A stretch of DNA of 43,267 nt. Source: Planctomycetota bacterium. GTDB taxonomy: Bacteria > Planctomycetota > Planctomycetia > Gemmatales > Gemmataceae. The translations under genes were made by a program, and so were the position numbers. Under the pieces are notes generated by a model. It did not search any database. It was not told where the DNA came from and saw only the letters and a list, made by a program, of their open reading frames with translations. Location of the stretch: contig RFZJ01000028.1 in assembly GCA_009920765.1 (NCBI GenBank), positions 1 to 43,267 on the forward strand, read 5' to 3'. The stretch's first letter is position 1. Each line of letters opens with the position of its first letter. Below are positions 1 through 8,600 of the stretch, one piece after another.

Positions 1-908
1 ATGGTGGCGATGGTGGCGATGGTGGCGATGTCATTATTCGCGCTGTTGAGGGCACTGACAGCCTTGCTAATATTGTAAACCGCAAGCATTGGCGTGCGGA
101 TAATGGCGGCCCTGGAATGGGCGATAATTGTCATGGGAAAAAAGCACATGATCTTATTATTGCTGTCCCTCCTGGTACTCTTATTCTTGACCGCGATCGA
201 GGCAATATCCTTAAGGATTTGACCCTTCCAAATGATCAAGTCGTAGTTGCCTATGGAGGCAAGGGAGGAAAAGGCAATCGCTTCTTCACCACTTCTGTTA
301 ACAGGGCTCCCAGAGAGTTTCAACCCGGGACGCCCGGCGAGGAAAAGCATATCTCTCTTGAGCTTAAAGTTATCGCTGATGTCGGTTTGGTTGGTAAACC
401 TAATGCAGGTAAATCGACTCTTCTTAGTCGTCTTTCCAGGGCGCATCCCGAAATTGCATCTTATCCCTTTACCACAAAGCATCCCAATCTGGGGCAGGTA
501 ATGATTGGTGGGGAGCGGGCCTTTATTCTTGCTGATCTACCAGGCCTTATTGAAGGTGCACATCAAGGTGTGGGTTTGGGCCATGAATTCCTTCGCCATG
601 TTGAACGTACTCTTGTCATCATTCATGTGCTTGAGCCTTTTCCCATGGATCAAACCACGCCTCTTGCCAATTATCATTCCATTCGAAATGAATTGGATTT
701 GCATGGCAAAGATACCATTCTTAAGCCGGAGATCATTGTTTTGAGCAAATCTGAATTAACTGACAGTGATCTTGTTCGTAAAGAACTGGAAAAGGAATTA
801 GGAAAAGAAATTATTGCAATTTCTGCGGTTACCGGGCAGGGGTTGGCTGCCATGATTCAATCTGTAACCCGTGAGCTTAAAAAAATCAAGAACCCTGATG
901 AAGAATGA
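1..908 (+). CDS. obg: GTPase Obg, 5'-truncated by window edge
   Basis: Ribosome-associated GTPase of the Obg/CgtA family, involved in large-subunit assembly and stress control. The reading frame is open from base 3, before any ATG, and encodes GGDGGDGGDV, the glycine-rich part of the Obg fold, so the true start lies roughly 30 codons upstream of the window. The Obg fold continues to about base 360 (SVNRAPR, GTPGE), followed by the G domain: G1 KPNAGKST, a YPFTTKHPNLG segment, G3 DLPGLIEGAHQG and G5 ISAVTGQG. The G4 position reads SKSE (744-755) in place of the usual NKxD. No C-terminal OCT extension is present. The stop overlaps the next start (ATGA, 905-908), which suggests translational coupling to coaX. 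Family assignment is firm; the G4 change is discussed in the findings. Confidence 0.95.
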   Translation, partial: GGDGGDGGDVIIRAVEGTDSLANIVNRKHWRADNGGPGMGDNCHGKKAHDLIIAVPPGTLILDRDRGNILKDLTLPNDQVVVAYGGKGGKGNRFFTTSVNRAPREFQPGTPGEEKHISLELKVIADVGLVGKPNAGKSTLLSRLSRAHPEIASYPFTTKHPNLGQVMIGGERAFILADLPGLIEGAHQGVGLGHEFLRHVERTLVIIHVLEPFPMDQTTPLANYHSIRNELDLHGKDTILKPEIIVLSKSELTDSDLVRKELEKELGKEIIAISAVTGQGLAAMIQSVTRELKKIKNPDEE

Positions 909-1660
909 GACCATCCTTCCTTGCTATCGATGTGGGTAATAGTTCCATTAAATGGGGATTATTTGATCAAGGCACACTTGTTTTGCATAAAAGGCTTGAT
1001 CCTAAAGATTTTTCTTCTTGGGAAAGCAATTGGAACCAATGGTGCAAAGACTCAGTCAAATCTATCTTGATTTGTGGTGTCGTTCCAGAGGTTCTTAAAA
1101 ATCACTTTGTATGGATTAAGGGCCTTTGTAATAACGTAAAGGTTGTTACTTATGTTGATCTCCCTATGCAAATTAAAGTTGATAATCCTTCTGCAACTGG
1201 AATCGATCGGCTTGTGGCTTCTTTTGCGGCATTAAGACTTGCAGTGAAAACCGAGGCTGTGATAGTGGTTGATGCGGGCAGCGCTGTTACCGTTGATTTG
1301 GCGAGTAAAAATGAGGGCTTTTTAGGTGGAGCAATTATGCCCGGCCTTAAATTAATGGCTCGATCTTTGCATCTATACACTGCCCAACTGCCTGAAATAT
1401 CTTTTACGAATCAAATCCGTCCAAACGCTGGTGTAAATACCGTTGATGCTATTTCTTTTGGAGTAGGCAATGCTTTTTTAGGAGGCGTGGCAATGCTTAT
1501 CCAAAAATTAGAAACCCAAATTCGAGCAAAGCCCACAATCTTTTTTACAGGAGGTGATGGGGAGCTTCTTGCCAGCCATCTAAATGAAGGAAAAGGATAT
1601 TTCCCGAATCTGGTTCTCAATGGACTTTCCTTCCTATCCGAGGAATTGGTAGATGGATGA
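905..1660 (+). CDS. coaX: Type III pantothenate kinase
   Basis: Phosphorylates pantothenate in the first step of coenzyme A synthesis. At 251 residues it has the usual length for the CoaX (type III, ASKHA-fold) family. The phosphate-binding motif near the N-terminus reads AIDVGNSSIKWG (residues 7-18), followed by TGIDRLVA (98-105), DAGSAVTVD (123-131) and GGAIMPGL (141-148), all family signatures. The start overlaps the obg stop by 4 bases and the stop overlaps the next start by 8 bases, so obg, coaX and the MnmE-like gene are probably co-transcribed and translationally coupled. Type III kinases are typically insensitive to CoA feedback (family knowledge, not visible here). Confidence 0.95.
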   Translation: MRPSFLAIDVGNSSIKWGLFDQGTLVLHKRLDPKDFSSWESNWNQWCKDSVKSILICGVVPEVLKNHFVWIKGLCNNVKVVTYVDLPMQIKVDNPSATGIDRLVASFAALRLAVKTEAVIVVDAGSAVTVDLASKNEGFLGGAIMPGLKLMARSLHLYTAQLPEISFTNQIRPNAGVNTVDAISFGVGNAFLGGVAMLIQKLETQIRAKPTIFFTGGDGELLASHLNEGKGYFPNLVLNGLSFLSEELVDG

Positions 1661-2807
1661 TCCCCGAGGTGAAACTTATCTAGCTCGTTTGACTCCGCCT
1701 GGTAAAAGTGCAATTGCAACTCTTTCTCTGTTTGGGCCTCGAGCATGGGAAATTATGCTAAAGCTTTTTAAGCCCAGAAACAAGAAACCTCTACCCGTTC
1801 TTCCAGCTCCAGGTTCTGTTTTTCTAGGGAGATTGGGGCTGGGGCATGGCGATGAAGTTGTTGTGGGTTGCAAAACAATCAATCCAATTCATTTGGAAAT
1901 ACACCCCCATGGTGGAACTCAGGTCGTTTCGATGCTTCTTGAATTTTTGCAGGCTGAGGGGGCAACTCTTTGTAATTGGCAGGATTTTATCACTTACATT
2001 ACGAAAGATCCCTTGCAATCCATGGCCCTGATTTTGCTAAATCAGGCAACCACCAGTGAGCCCTCTAAAGTATTATTAGATCAGTTCAATGGCGCTTTCA
2101 GGCTTTGGCTTGATTCTTTCCTGCTTTATATAGATCAAGGGGATATCAAAAATGCCAGGTCTTTGCTTTCTGATATCTCAAGGTATTCTCATTTGTCTGC
2201 CAAATTGATTGATCCTTGGAGAGTTGTTTTGGCTGGGCCCACCAACGCAGGAAAAAGCAGCCTGATGAATATTCTTGCAGGGTATCAGCGAAGCATTGTT
2301 TCCGAAGTTCCGGGCACCACCAGGGATGTACTTTGGCTTGAAACAGCAATTGAAGGCTGGCCTGTTTCTTTTGCAGATACTGCTGGTTTACGCATAAGTT
2401 CCGATCCATTGGAAAATGCAGGAATGCTCATGGGTGCTAATGCAACGGAACAGGCCGACTTGATTCTTTGGATTCAAGATTGTTCTGTTGTTGAAATTCC
2501 CGTACCGGTTCTTTTTCATAATAAAAAAATCATTGAGGTTTCCAATAAAATTGATTTAGATGGCTCTTATGCTTCGTCTCGTCAAAAAGGTGAAATTCGA
2601 ATCTCAGCTTTGTCTGGTCTTGGAGTCGATGAATTGCTATCCAAAATAATATTTGAACTTGTATCACCCATACCCAAGCCTTGTCAGGCGGTTGCTTTTC
2701 ATCCTTTATTAAAATCGGCACTGGAAAAATCAGTGGAATTCGTGGATAAAGGACAATTGTTGGAGGTTTCAAGACTTTGGGCGTCTTTTTTGAAAAATCA
2801 GAATTAA
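1653..2807 (+). CDS. Divergent MnmE/TrmE-like GTPase without the C-terminal CIGK tail
   Basis: A 384-residue protein built like MnmE, the GTPase that with MnmG modifies U34 of certain tRNAs. The N-terminal folate-binding-like region begins ARLTPPGKSAIATLS and retains an EIHPHGG segment (83-88), but the RISG arginine and the conserved FTGEDxxE and RAFLNxKxDL stretches are missing or unrecognisable. The G domain is intact: G1 GPTNAGKSS (195-203, with the Asn used for potassium binding in MnmE), G2 GTTRD (221-225), G3 DTAG (242-245), G4 NKID (298-301), G5 SAL (318-320). The protein ends about 30-35 residues short, lacking the FCxGK tail that carries the catalytic cysteine. It could be the organism's only MnmE, given that mnmG lies at 33494, or a specialised paralogue. 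The start overlaps coaX. Confidence 0.8.
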   Translation: MDDPRGETYLARLTPPGKSAIATLSLFGPRAWEIMLKLFKPRNKKPLPVLPAPGSVFLGRLGLGHGDEVVVGCKTINPIHLEIHPHGGTQVVSMLLEFLQAEGATLCNWQDFITYITKDPLQSMALILLNQATTSEPSKVLLDQFNGAFRLWLDSFLLYIDQGDIKNARSLLSDISRYSHLSAKLIDPWRVVLAGPTNAGKSSLMNILAGYQRSIVSEVPGTTRDVLWLETAIEGWPVSFADTAGLRISSDPLENAGMLMGANATEQADLILWIQDCSVVEIPVPVLFHNKKIIEVSNKIDLDGSYASSRQKGEIRISALSGLGVDELLSKIIFELVSPIPKPCQAVAFHPLLKSALEKSVEFVDKGQLLEVSRLWASFLKNQN

Positions 2808-2819
2808 AGGGGAATCACT

Positions 2820-3674
2820 GTGAGATTAGGCAAATTTAAAAGTAATGATGGATTGTTGTTTGTTGGTATGGTTAAAGAGCATGAGGTTGTTGTATTGGGT
2901 GACTTGGCCAAGGAATCAGGCCTTTTGTCAAAAATTCTTCATGCAGCCAACCCTGAACATGAAGTTGAAATTCGTGCCACAGCCACTGCAAAAAAAATCC
3001 CGCTTGCTTCTACAAGTTTTTTAGTGCCTATTGATCAGCAAGAGGTTTGGGCCGCAGGAGTTACTTATTTACGCAGTAGGGAAGCTCGTGAGCGTGAATC
3101 GGAGGGGGCTGCCAAATTTTATGACCTTGTTTATAAAGCCCAAAGACCTGAGCTCTTTTTTAAATCTCCGCCTGCCAAGGTTGCCAGTTTCGGTCAAAAA
3201 GTCCGTATCCGAAAAGATAGCAAGTGGAGCGTCCCCGAGCCTGAACTTACCTTGGTTGTTTCTCCGGTGGGAAAAATTGTCGGGTTTACTATCGGCAATG
3301 ATATGAGTGCCAGGGATATAGAAGGCGAAAACCCGCTTTATCTTCCTCAAGCCAAGATGTATTCTGGCGCTTGTGCGATTGGGCCTGTCGTAACCCTCGC
3401 CAAGTTTCTTCCCCAAGGAGAAGCCTGTTCCATTCATCTTCAAATTCACCGGGCTGGGGCTCAGGTTTTCGAAGGAAAAACATCACTCGCATCCATGGCC
3501 AGAAAGCTTGAAGATCTGGTCTCATGGCTTTTTAAAGAAAATGATTTCCCGGATGGAGCCTTTCTTCTGACGGGCACGGGGGTTGTTCCTCCTGACCAAT
3601 TCACGCTGCAGTCTGGTGACGTCATCAGGATCGAAATTGCAGGGATAGGCGTGCTCGAAAATACCGTCGAATAA
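2820..3674 (+). CDS. Fumarylacetoacetate hydrolase (FAH) family protein
   Basis: A 284-residue protein of the FAH superfamily, whose members hydrate, hydrolyse or decarboxylate 2-oxo acids using a divalent metal. The central VWAAGVTYLRSREARERE stretch (76-93) recalls 2-dehydro-3-deoxy-sugar-acid dehydratases, and metal ligands fit E140, E142 and D161 (PEPELTLV and NDMSARD), with a QAKMY motif at 177-181. The start is a GTG, supported by an AAGGGG Shine-Dalgarno sequence 7 bases upstream and by the lack of a better ATG. It follows the MnmE-like gene by 12 bases. With the TIM-barrel protein downstream it may act in sugar-acid catabolism, but the substrate cannot be deduced. Confidence 0.85.
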   Translation: MRLGKFKSNDGLLFVGMVKEHEVVVLGDLAKESGLLSKILHAANPEHEVEIRATATAKKIPLASTSFLVPIDQQEVWAAGVTYLRSREARERESEGAAKFYDLVYKAQRPELFFKSPPAKVASFGQKVRIRKDSKWSVPEPELTLVVSPVGKIVGFTIGNDMSARDIEGENPLYLPQAKMYSGACAIGPVVTLAKFLPQGEACSIHLQIHRAGAQVFEGKTSLASMARKLEDLVSWLFKENDFPDGAFLLTGTGVVPPDQFTLQSGDVIRIEIAGIGVLENTVE

Positions 3675-3763
3675 GTTTTGCAAATTTATTCTTTTGCTCT
3701 TGGTCATTCTTCATGATGGAATAAATCTTCAGGGTTTATTTCATCATGAAGTGGGGGGTGCTA

Positions 3764-4558
3764 ATGCAGTTTATTTACTTTACCAAGACACTCAAGGAAT
3801 TGACTACATCCGCATTGGTTGAATTTTGCAAAGAAACAGGCGTAGATGGGTTAGATCTTGCTGTTCGTCCTGGGTATCCTATAGAACCCAATAATGTTCT
3901 TTTGGAATTACCCAAATTTGCTGCAACTATGAAGCAAAACAAATTGGATATTTCGTTGGTTAGTGCACCCACCTCATTGATTGATGCTGAAAGTAAGGAT
4001 GCAAAGAATCTTTTTGAAGCTTGTGCACTTGCAGGTGTTCCCATGATTAAAATCGGGTACTTTCCTTATAAAGGAAATTTTAGCGATGACCTTAAGTCCG
4101 CCCGGAAAAAACTTGAGGGGTTCTCTAAACTTGCGCAGGCAACAAAGGTAAAGGCTGTTTACCATACGCATTCCGGCGCAAATATTGGAAATAATGCGGT
4201 TTCGCTTAAAGAATTGTTGACCGATTTTGATCCGCATCATGTTGGCGCCTTTGTTGATACCGGGCATTTGGCTGTTAATGGTGGCCCAATAAAAATGGAG
4301 CTTGAAATTTTGCGGCCATGGCTATCCATCATAGCAATCAAGGATATTTTGTGGGAAAAATCCAACGCAGACTGGGCTTTCAAGGTTGTTCCTGCAGGTT
4401 CAGGAATTGTGCGCTGGAATGATGCTTCAAAGGGTGTCAAAGATGCTAAATTCCAGGGAACCATTGTATTGCATGGTGAATATGAAGCTTCCAGCATTCC
4501 CAATCGGAAGGAACTTGCAAAGAAGGAACTGGTTTTTCTTAAGAAGCAATTTGCATAA
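3764..4558 (+). CDS. Sugar phosphate isomerase/epimerase-like TIM-barrel protein
   Basis: A 264-residue member of the xylose isomerase-like/AP endonuclease family 2 superfamily. Family features are the GVDGLDLAVRPG segment near the N-terminus, AVYHTHSG in the middle, FVDTGHLAVNGG (probable metal-ligand strand) and IVLHGEYEAS near the C-terminus. An ATG at 3746 is possible and would add six residues, but the ATG at 3764 has a strong GGGGGGT sequence 4-10 bases upstream, while 3746 has none. It lies 89 bases after the FAH-family gene. Substrate unknown; other members act on inosose, tagatose/erythrulose phosphates or hydroxypyruvate. Confidence 0.8.
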   Translation: MQFIYFTKTLKELTTSALVEFCKETGVDGLDLAVRPGYPIEPNNVLLELPKFAATMKQNKLDISLVSAPTSLIDAESKDAKNLFEACALAGVPMIKIGYFPYKGNFSDDLKSARKKLEGFSKLAQATKVKAVYHTHSGANIGNNAVSLKELLTDFDPHHVGAFVDTGHLAVNGGPIKMELEILRPWLSIIAIKDILWEKSNADWAFKVVPAGSGIVRWNDASKGVKDAKFQGTIVLHGEYEASSIPNRKELAKKELVFLKKQFA

Positions 4559-4618
4559 CTTATTTGAGAATCAAATCGCTTGAGAAAACTTGCGTTTTAA
4601 AATGAGCTGTTTCAATTG

Positions 4619-5905
4619 CTAAATAATGGTCCCATCTGGAATGATACTACCTCTAGGGACGCAAATAATTCCATCCCGGATGACAAAGTTGTTTCCCTCA
4701 TCGTGCTGGATTTTTCTTGCGTTAATTAGTTTGACATTTCGTCCTACCCTGCAGTCTTTGTCTAATATCGCACAGTGAATAACAGAGTTGTCGCCAACAT
4801 TTAAGTTAGGTATTCCCTTGGCAAGATTATCCGATCTTTCTTTGTCAGATTCAAAACGATCCGCTCCAATGATGACGGATTCCTTTAGTGTGACATTTTT
4901 TCCTATTCTGCTGCGCACCCCGATTACACAGTTATTGAGGTTAGATCCTTCTTCGATTACGCAACCATCGCTGACAAGAGTGTTGGACAGGGTGGCTCCA
5001 TGAAATCTGGATGCGGGGAGGAATCTCATTCGGGTGTAGATAACGCCATTTGGGCTGTGAAAATCGAAGGGTGGAGTCTGGGTTGCAAGGGCGAGATTTG
5101 CTTCGTGATAAGCCTTGATGGTTCCTAGATCTTCCCAGTAGCCATCAAAAAGGAAAGCTTTCACATTGTAGTTTTTGATACTTCGAGGAAAGATTTCTTT
5201 CCCGAAATCAGTTGCAAGTGGACGTGAATTAAGTAGGTCGAGCAGGGCTTTACGATTGAATAAATAGATGCCCATGCTGGCAAGGTAAGGGCGATTTTTT
5301 GCATGTATTCCGCTTCTGGCAAGCCAATCAGAAGATACTGCGTAGGGTTCTATTTCCTCGATTGTTTTTGGTTTTTCAGTAAAAGCGTGTACTTTGGATG
5401 TTTCATCAACCTGTACAACTCCAAAACCTGAAACCTGTTCTTGCGATACGGGAAGCACTGCAATTGTGACATCAGCTTTTGTTTCCTGATGAAATTTGTG
5501 CAGTTCACGAAAATCCATCCGGTAAAGTTGATCCCCGGAAAGTATCATTACTTCTTTTGCCTGATCTTCAACAACGTATCGGATTTGTTGCCTGACTGCA
5601 TCTGCAGTGCCTTGATACCAATTTTGCCCCTCATTGGTTTGTTGGGCTGCCAAAACTTCTACGAATCCTTGCCCAAACGGGTCGAACTTGTAACTGTTTG
5701 CAATATGCCTGTGAAGACTCACGCTGAGAAATTGAGTCAAGACGTAAATACGATTGAAACCACTGTTGATGCAATTGCTGATGGGAATATCAATTAATCG
5801 ATATTTTCCGCCTATTGGGACTGCTGGTTTGCTACGTAACTGGGTAAGGGGGTATAAGCGAGTTCCACGACCACCACCTAAAATCAAACTAATAACGTCT
5901 TTCAT
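4619..5905 (-). CDS. glgC: Glucose-1-phosphate adenylyltransferase (ADP-glucose pyrophosphorylase)
   Basis: Makes ADP-glucose from glucose 1-phosphate and ATP, the committed step of bacterial glycogen synthesis. The 428-residue product starts MKDVISLILGGGRGTRLYPL, carrying the nucleotidyltransferase signature, followed by RSKPAVPIGGKYRLIDIP and SGDQLYRMD; the C-terminal third is a left-handed beta-helix of hexapeptide repeats (VIEEGSNLNNCVIGVRSRIG). A TTG at 5926 would add seven residues, but the ATG at 5905 gives the typical family N-terminus and has GGGAAAG 6-12 bases upstream. It is the last gene of the minus-strand block and faces the TIM-barrel gene tail to tail. Confidence 0.95.
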   Translation of the reverse strand: MKDVISLILGGGRGTRLYPLTQLRSKPAVPIGGKYRLIDIPISNCINSGFNRIYVLTQFLSVSLHRHIANSYKFDPFGQGFVEVLAAQQTNEGQNWYQGTADAVRQQIRYVVEDQAKEVMILSGDQLYRMDFRELHKFHQETKADVTIAVLPVSQEQVSGFGVVQVDETSKVHAFTEKPKTIEEIEPYAVSSDWLARSGIHAKNRPYLASMGIYLFNRKALLDLLNSRPLATDFGKEIFPRSIKNYNVKAFLFDGYWEDLGTIKAYHEANLALATQTPPFDFHSPNGVIYTRMRFLPASRFHGATLSNTLVSDGCVIEEGSNLNNCVIGVRSRIGKNVTLKESVIIGADRFESDKERSDNLAKGIPNLNVGDNSVIHCAILDKDCRVGRNVKLINARKIQHDEGNNFVIRDGIICVPRGSIIPDGTII

Positions 5906-5992
5906 AATCGCTTTCCCGCGAAACAAATGTTTTATCTAAATAATAGAACGCATTTTAAAACAATCGTACCCTTAGTGAAACAAATAAACTCG

Positions 5993-7393
5993 CTAGCTTT
6001 TTGTTTCTTTGGCTCTACTCCACCACCTAGATATCTGAACTGCAAGATTTTCAGCGTTTTCAACACAGTCGTTTATTGAAATGCCTTTGTAGGCGTTTCC
6101 TGTCAAATACAACCCAGGATGATTTGCGAGAGATGCCTCGATTTCCTTCACTTTTTCTAAATGATTGACCATATATTGAGGAATGGCGTTTTTCCAACGA
6201 ACCACCTTTAAAAAACAGGGGGGGGCTTGGATTTCCATTGATGCTTGTAATTCGCGATAGACGATTTTTGCAATTGAATCATCGTCGAGATCCACCATTT
6301 CGGGTCTGGATGCTCCGCCACACATTGCCCTTAGTAGTACGGTTCCAGCGGGCGCGCGCCCGCGGTAGATCGATGAACACCATTGAACGCCTAGAATGGC
6401 TCGATTTTCAGAACTTGGAGTTAGGTACCCAAATCCTTCAAGGGGTATTGGAACATCGCCACTGCGGAAACCCATCACCACCACAGCAAGGCTGTTGTAG
6501 GGTATGGAGGCTATTTTATCCGCAAGTATTTCGTCCAGATTTTTAAGGATTGCTGCTTGCGAGAAAGCTGGGCAGGCAAGGATGGCGATATCAAACGATT
6601 CCGATTCCCCATTGCTGCCTTCAATAATCCACTTGTTTTCCGCGTTATTTTGAATCAAATTAATGACTCTAAATTGCTTGATATTTGATTTGCCGCATTT
6701 CTCTGCAAGGGCATCTGTAAGGGTTCCCAAGCCTTGATTGAAAGACCAGAGTTGACCGGAAGATCGGCCTCCCTCAGGATTAGTGTTAAGTCTGGCTTTA
6801 CGGGCGGCTTTAAGCCCTTTGCTAATGCTTCCATAGTTCTTTTCCATTGCTGCCAGTCTGGGGAATCCAGCTTGGTAGCTAACGAACCTTGCGTCACCTG
6901 CGAAAATTCCTGTTACAAAAGGATCAACGAGTTTGTCTGCGATTTCGGTGCCAACTCTTCTTTGGGCGAAGGCATAAATGGATTCATCAGAAAGGTTGGA
7001 TTTTTTGCCTTTGAACCGCTCAAAAGCAAGAGATAACTTGGCGCGCCAAGAAAGAATATCGGTTGTTAGAAGCCCCAGAAGAGAAGAAGGAAGTAATCGC
7101 AGTTTTCCTCCCATGAGGAGAAATCGGTTTTTAGCTGCCGCATCGTTTGCAGGTGTTAGTTGCCCTGATAGCCCGAGTTCTTTGCTGAGATTATATGTGG
7201 AAGGGTTGCTGTCGAGAAAACCATTAGGTCCGGATTCGTATAGAAATCCTTGGTCCTTGAACGAGGCTATTTTTCCGCCGACGCTATTTTCGCTTTCCAA
7301 AATTTGAACATCTGCATCAGCTAGGTACTGCCTTAACCTGTAGGCTAAAGTTAGTCCTGAGATCCCACCACCTATGATTGCTACTCTTGGCAT
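5993..7393 (-). CDS. hemY: Protoporphyrinogen/coproporphyrinogen oxidase
   Basis: FAD-dependent enzyme of late haem synthesis that oxidises the porphyrinogen ring. At 466 residues it matches the HemY/PgoX family length. The N-terminus has the dinucleotide-binding signature IGGGISGLTLAYRL, then ESENSVGGKI and FLYESGPNGFL, which are typical of this oxidase within the amine-oxidase superfamily. The C-terminal FAD motif reads GLYLTGNAYKGISINDCV. Sequence alone does not settle whether the substrate is protoporphyrinogen IX or coproporphyrinogen III. The gene lies 45 bases after the NYN-domain gene on the same strand; no strong Shine-Dalgarno sequence precedes its ATG. Confidence 0.93.
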   Translation of the reverse strand: MPRVAIIGGGISGLTLAYRLRQYLADADVQILESENSVGGKIASFKDQGFLYESGPNGFLDSNPSTYNLSKELGLSGQLTPANDAAAKNRFLLMGGKLRLLPSSLLGLLTTDILSWRAKLSLAFERFKGKKSNLSDESIYAFAQRRVGTEIADKLVDPFVTGIFAGDARFVSYQAGFPRLAAMEKNYGSISKGLKAARKARLNTNPEGGRSSGQLWSFNQGLGTLTDALAEKCGKSNIKQFRVINLIQNNAENKWIIEGSNGESESFDIAILACPAFSQAAILKNLDEILADKIASIPYNSLAVVVMGFRSGDVPIPLEGFGYLTPSSENRAILGVQWCSSIYRGRAPAGTVLLRAMCGGASRPEMVDLDDDSIAKIVYRELQASMEIQAPPCFLKVVRWKNAIPQYMVNHLEKVKEIEASLANHPGLYLTGNAYKGISINDCVENAENLAVQISRWWSRAKETKS

Positions 7394-7438
7394 AAATTAA
7401 GTTTAATATACTTTCAATGATTGCTGGAACAAATTTTG

Positions 7439-8446
7439 TTATCGCCTGGTGAAAAGAATATCATCTTCCCCTTGATTGAATATTTCAGGGGCAACGGGTT
7501 CGCCAAGTGGTTCGGTTGGTGCATCTCTGCCTTCCTCAATCGGCCCCAAATTTGCAGGATTTGTTTCACTTTTTGTTATGTTGACTGATTCTTGCTCCGT
7601 TGGGTGTATTAATCCCGAATGTGGTGTTTGTGTAGCTCGGATTTTTATGGGCGCTGGTTTTCGAGGCGGATATGGTTTTCGGGTTTTCATTTCTGCGCCA
7701 AATCGTGTCACAATATAGCTTCGACCCCGACTATCCATTTCAAGTTCCAGTAAACCATTTCTTGCCGCATCTTCCAATAACTCACTGAATGTTCGGTAGC
7801 CATGGTATGTTTCATTGAATGATGGCTTTTTACGCTTCATCGTATCCTTGACCATTGATGACCAGATCACTTCTTTGTTTTCCCTTCGAAGAGCAAGCAA
7901 GGAATCTAAAAGCAGCTTGAATGCTTTTCGCTTGCTGTCAGGGACAGAGGAATCGAATTCCGGTAAAGCCCCATGCTTGTGCTCGAGATCCTCGTAATAA
8001 ATGAATTCATCACAATTGTCTCTTAAGAGCTCGGATGTTGATTCTTGCATGCCAAGGCCGATGACATGTTTGCCTAGTTCTTTCAGTTTGGATACAAGAG
8101 GTGAAAAATCACTATCCCCGGAAATAACTACAAAGGTGTCGATGTGCTCTTTGGAATACGCCATATCCATGGCATCAACACAAAGCCGAATGTCCGCAGA
8201 ATTTTTTCCGGTCTGATTTCTTCGGGGAATTTCAGTAAGTTCGATGGCAGCTTCGTGGAGCATTGCGGTGTAGGCACTGAATCTGTTCCAATCAGCATAA
8301 GCCTTTTTGAAAACAATCTTTCCTTTTTCAACCAGGCGTTCAAAAACTCTGGTGATGTCAAACTTTTCGCGTCGGTTTTGGAACCCTAAAGCCAAGTTTT
8401 CAAAATCGACAAAAACTGCAAGAGATCTCTCTCCATCTTGAGCCAC
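7439..8446 (-). CDS. NYN-domain (LabA/DUF88-like) putative ribonuclease with LOTUS domain
   Basis: A 335-residue protein with an N-terminal NYN (PIN-like) nuclease fold. The acidic residues expected at the active site are visible: D14 in VFVDFENLA, D84 in KNSADIRLCVD and D111/D113 in VVISGDSDFSPLV. A second domain, about residues 173-249 (FSELLEDAARNGLLELE), resembles the OST-HTH/LOTUS module that often follows NYN domains and binds RNA. The last 80 residues are rich in Pro, Thr and Glu and look disordered. The start is a GTG with AGAGGAGAT 7 bases upstream, a very good Shine-Dalgarno match. Likely an RNA-processing enzyme; target unknown. Confidence 0.88.
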   Translation of the reverse strand: MAQDGERSLAVFVDFENLALGFQNRREKFDITRVFERLVEKGKIVFKKAYADWNRFSAYTAMLHEAAIELTEIPRRNQTGKNSADIRLCVDAMDMAYSKEHIDTFVVISGDSDFSPLVSKLKELGKHVIGLGMQESTSELLRDNCDEFIYYEDLEHKHGALPEFDSSVPDSKRKAFKLLLDSLLALRRENKEVIWSSMVKDTMKRKKPSFNETYHGYRTFSELLEDAARNGLLELEMDSRGRSYIVTRFGAEMKTRKPYPPRKPAPIKIRATQTPHSGLIHPTEQESVNITKSETNPANLGPIEEGRDAPTEPLGEPVAPEIFNQGEDDILFTRR

Positions 8447-8600
8447 GGATGATCTCCTCTAAAAATAAAACAAAGACAACTTTCATAAACATGCCAATAT
8501 AATTTTAGCCAGTGATGACGCCGTAATAAAGGGATTATCCAAGAAAGAATGGTGTAGGAGGGCGAAACCTCAGAGTGTAAAACGAAATAGTAAGAAAGGT

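Noticed and set aside
3..29. Nine-base tandem repeat GGTGGCGAT, three copies at the window start
   Set aside because: It encodes the Gly-Gly-Asp repeats normal in the Obg glycine-rich fold, so it is coding and not a separate repeat element.
4562..4576. Small ATTTGA/TCAAAT hairpin between converging genes
   Set aside because: Only 6 weak A-T pairs dominate the stem and no T-run follows, so I do not call it a terminator.
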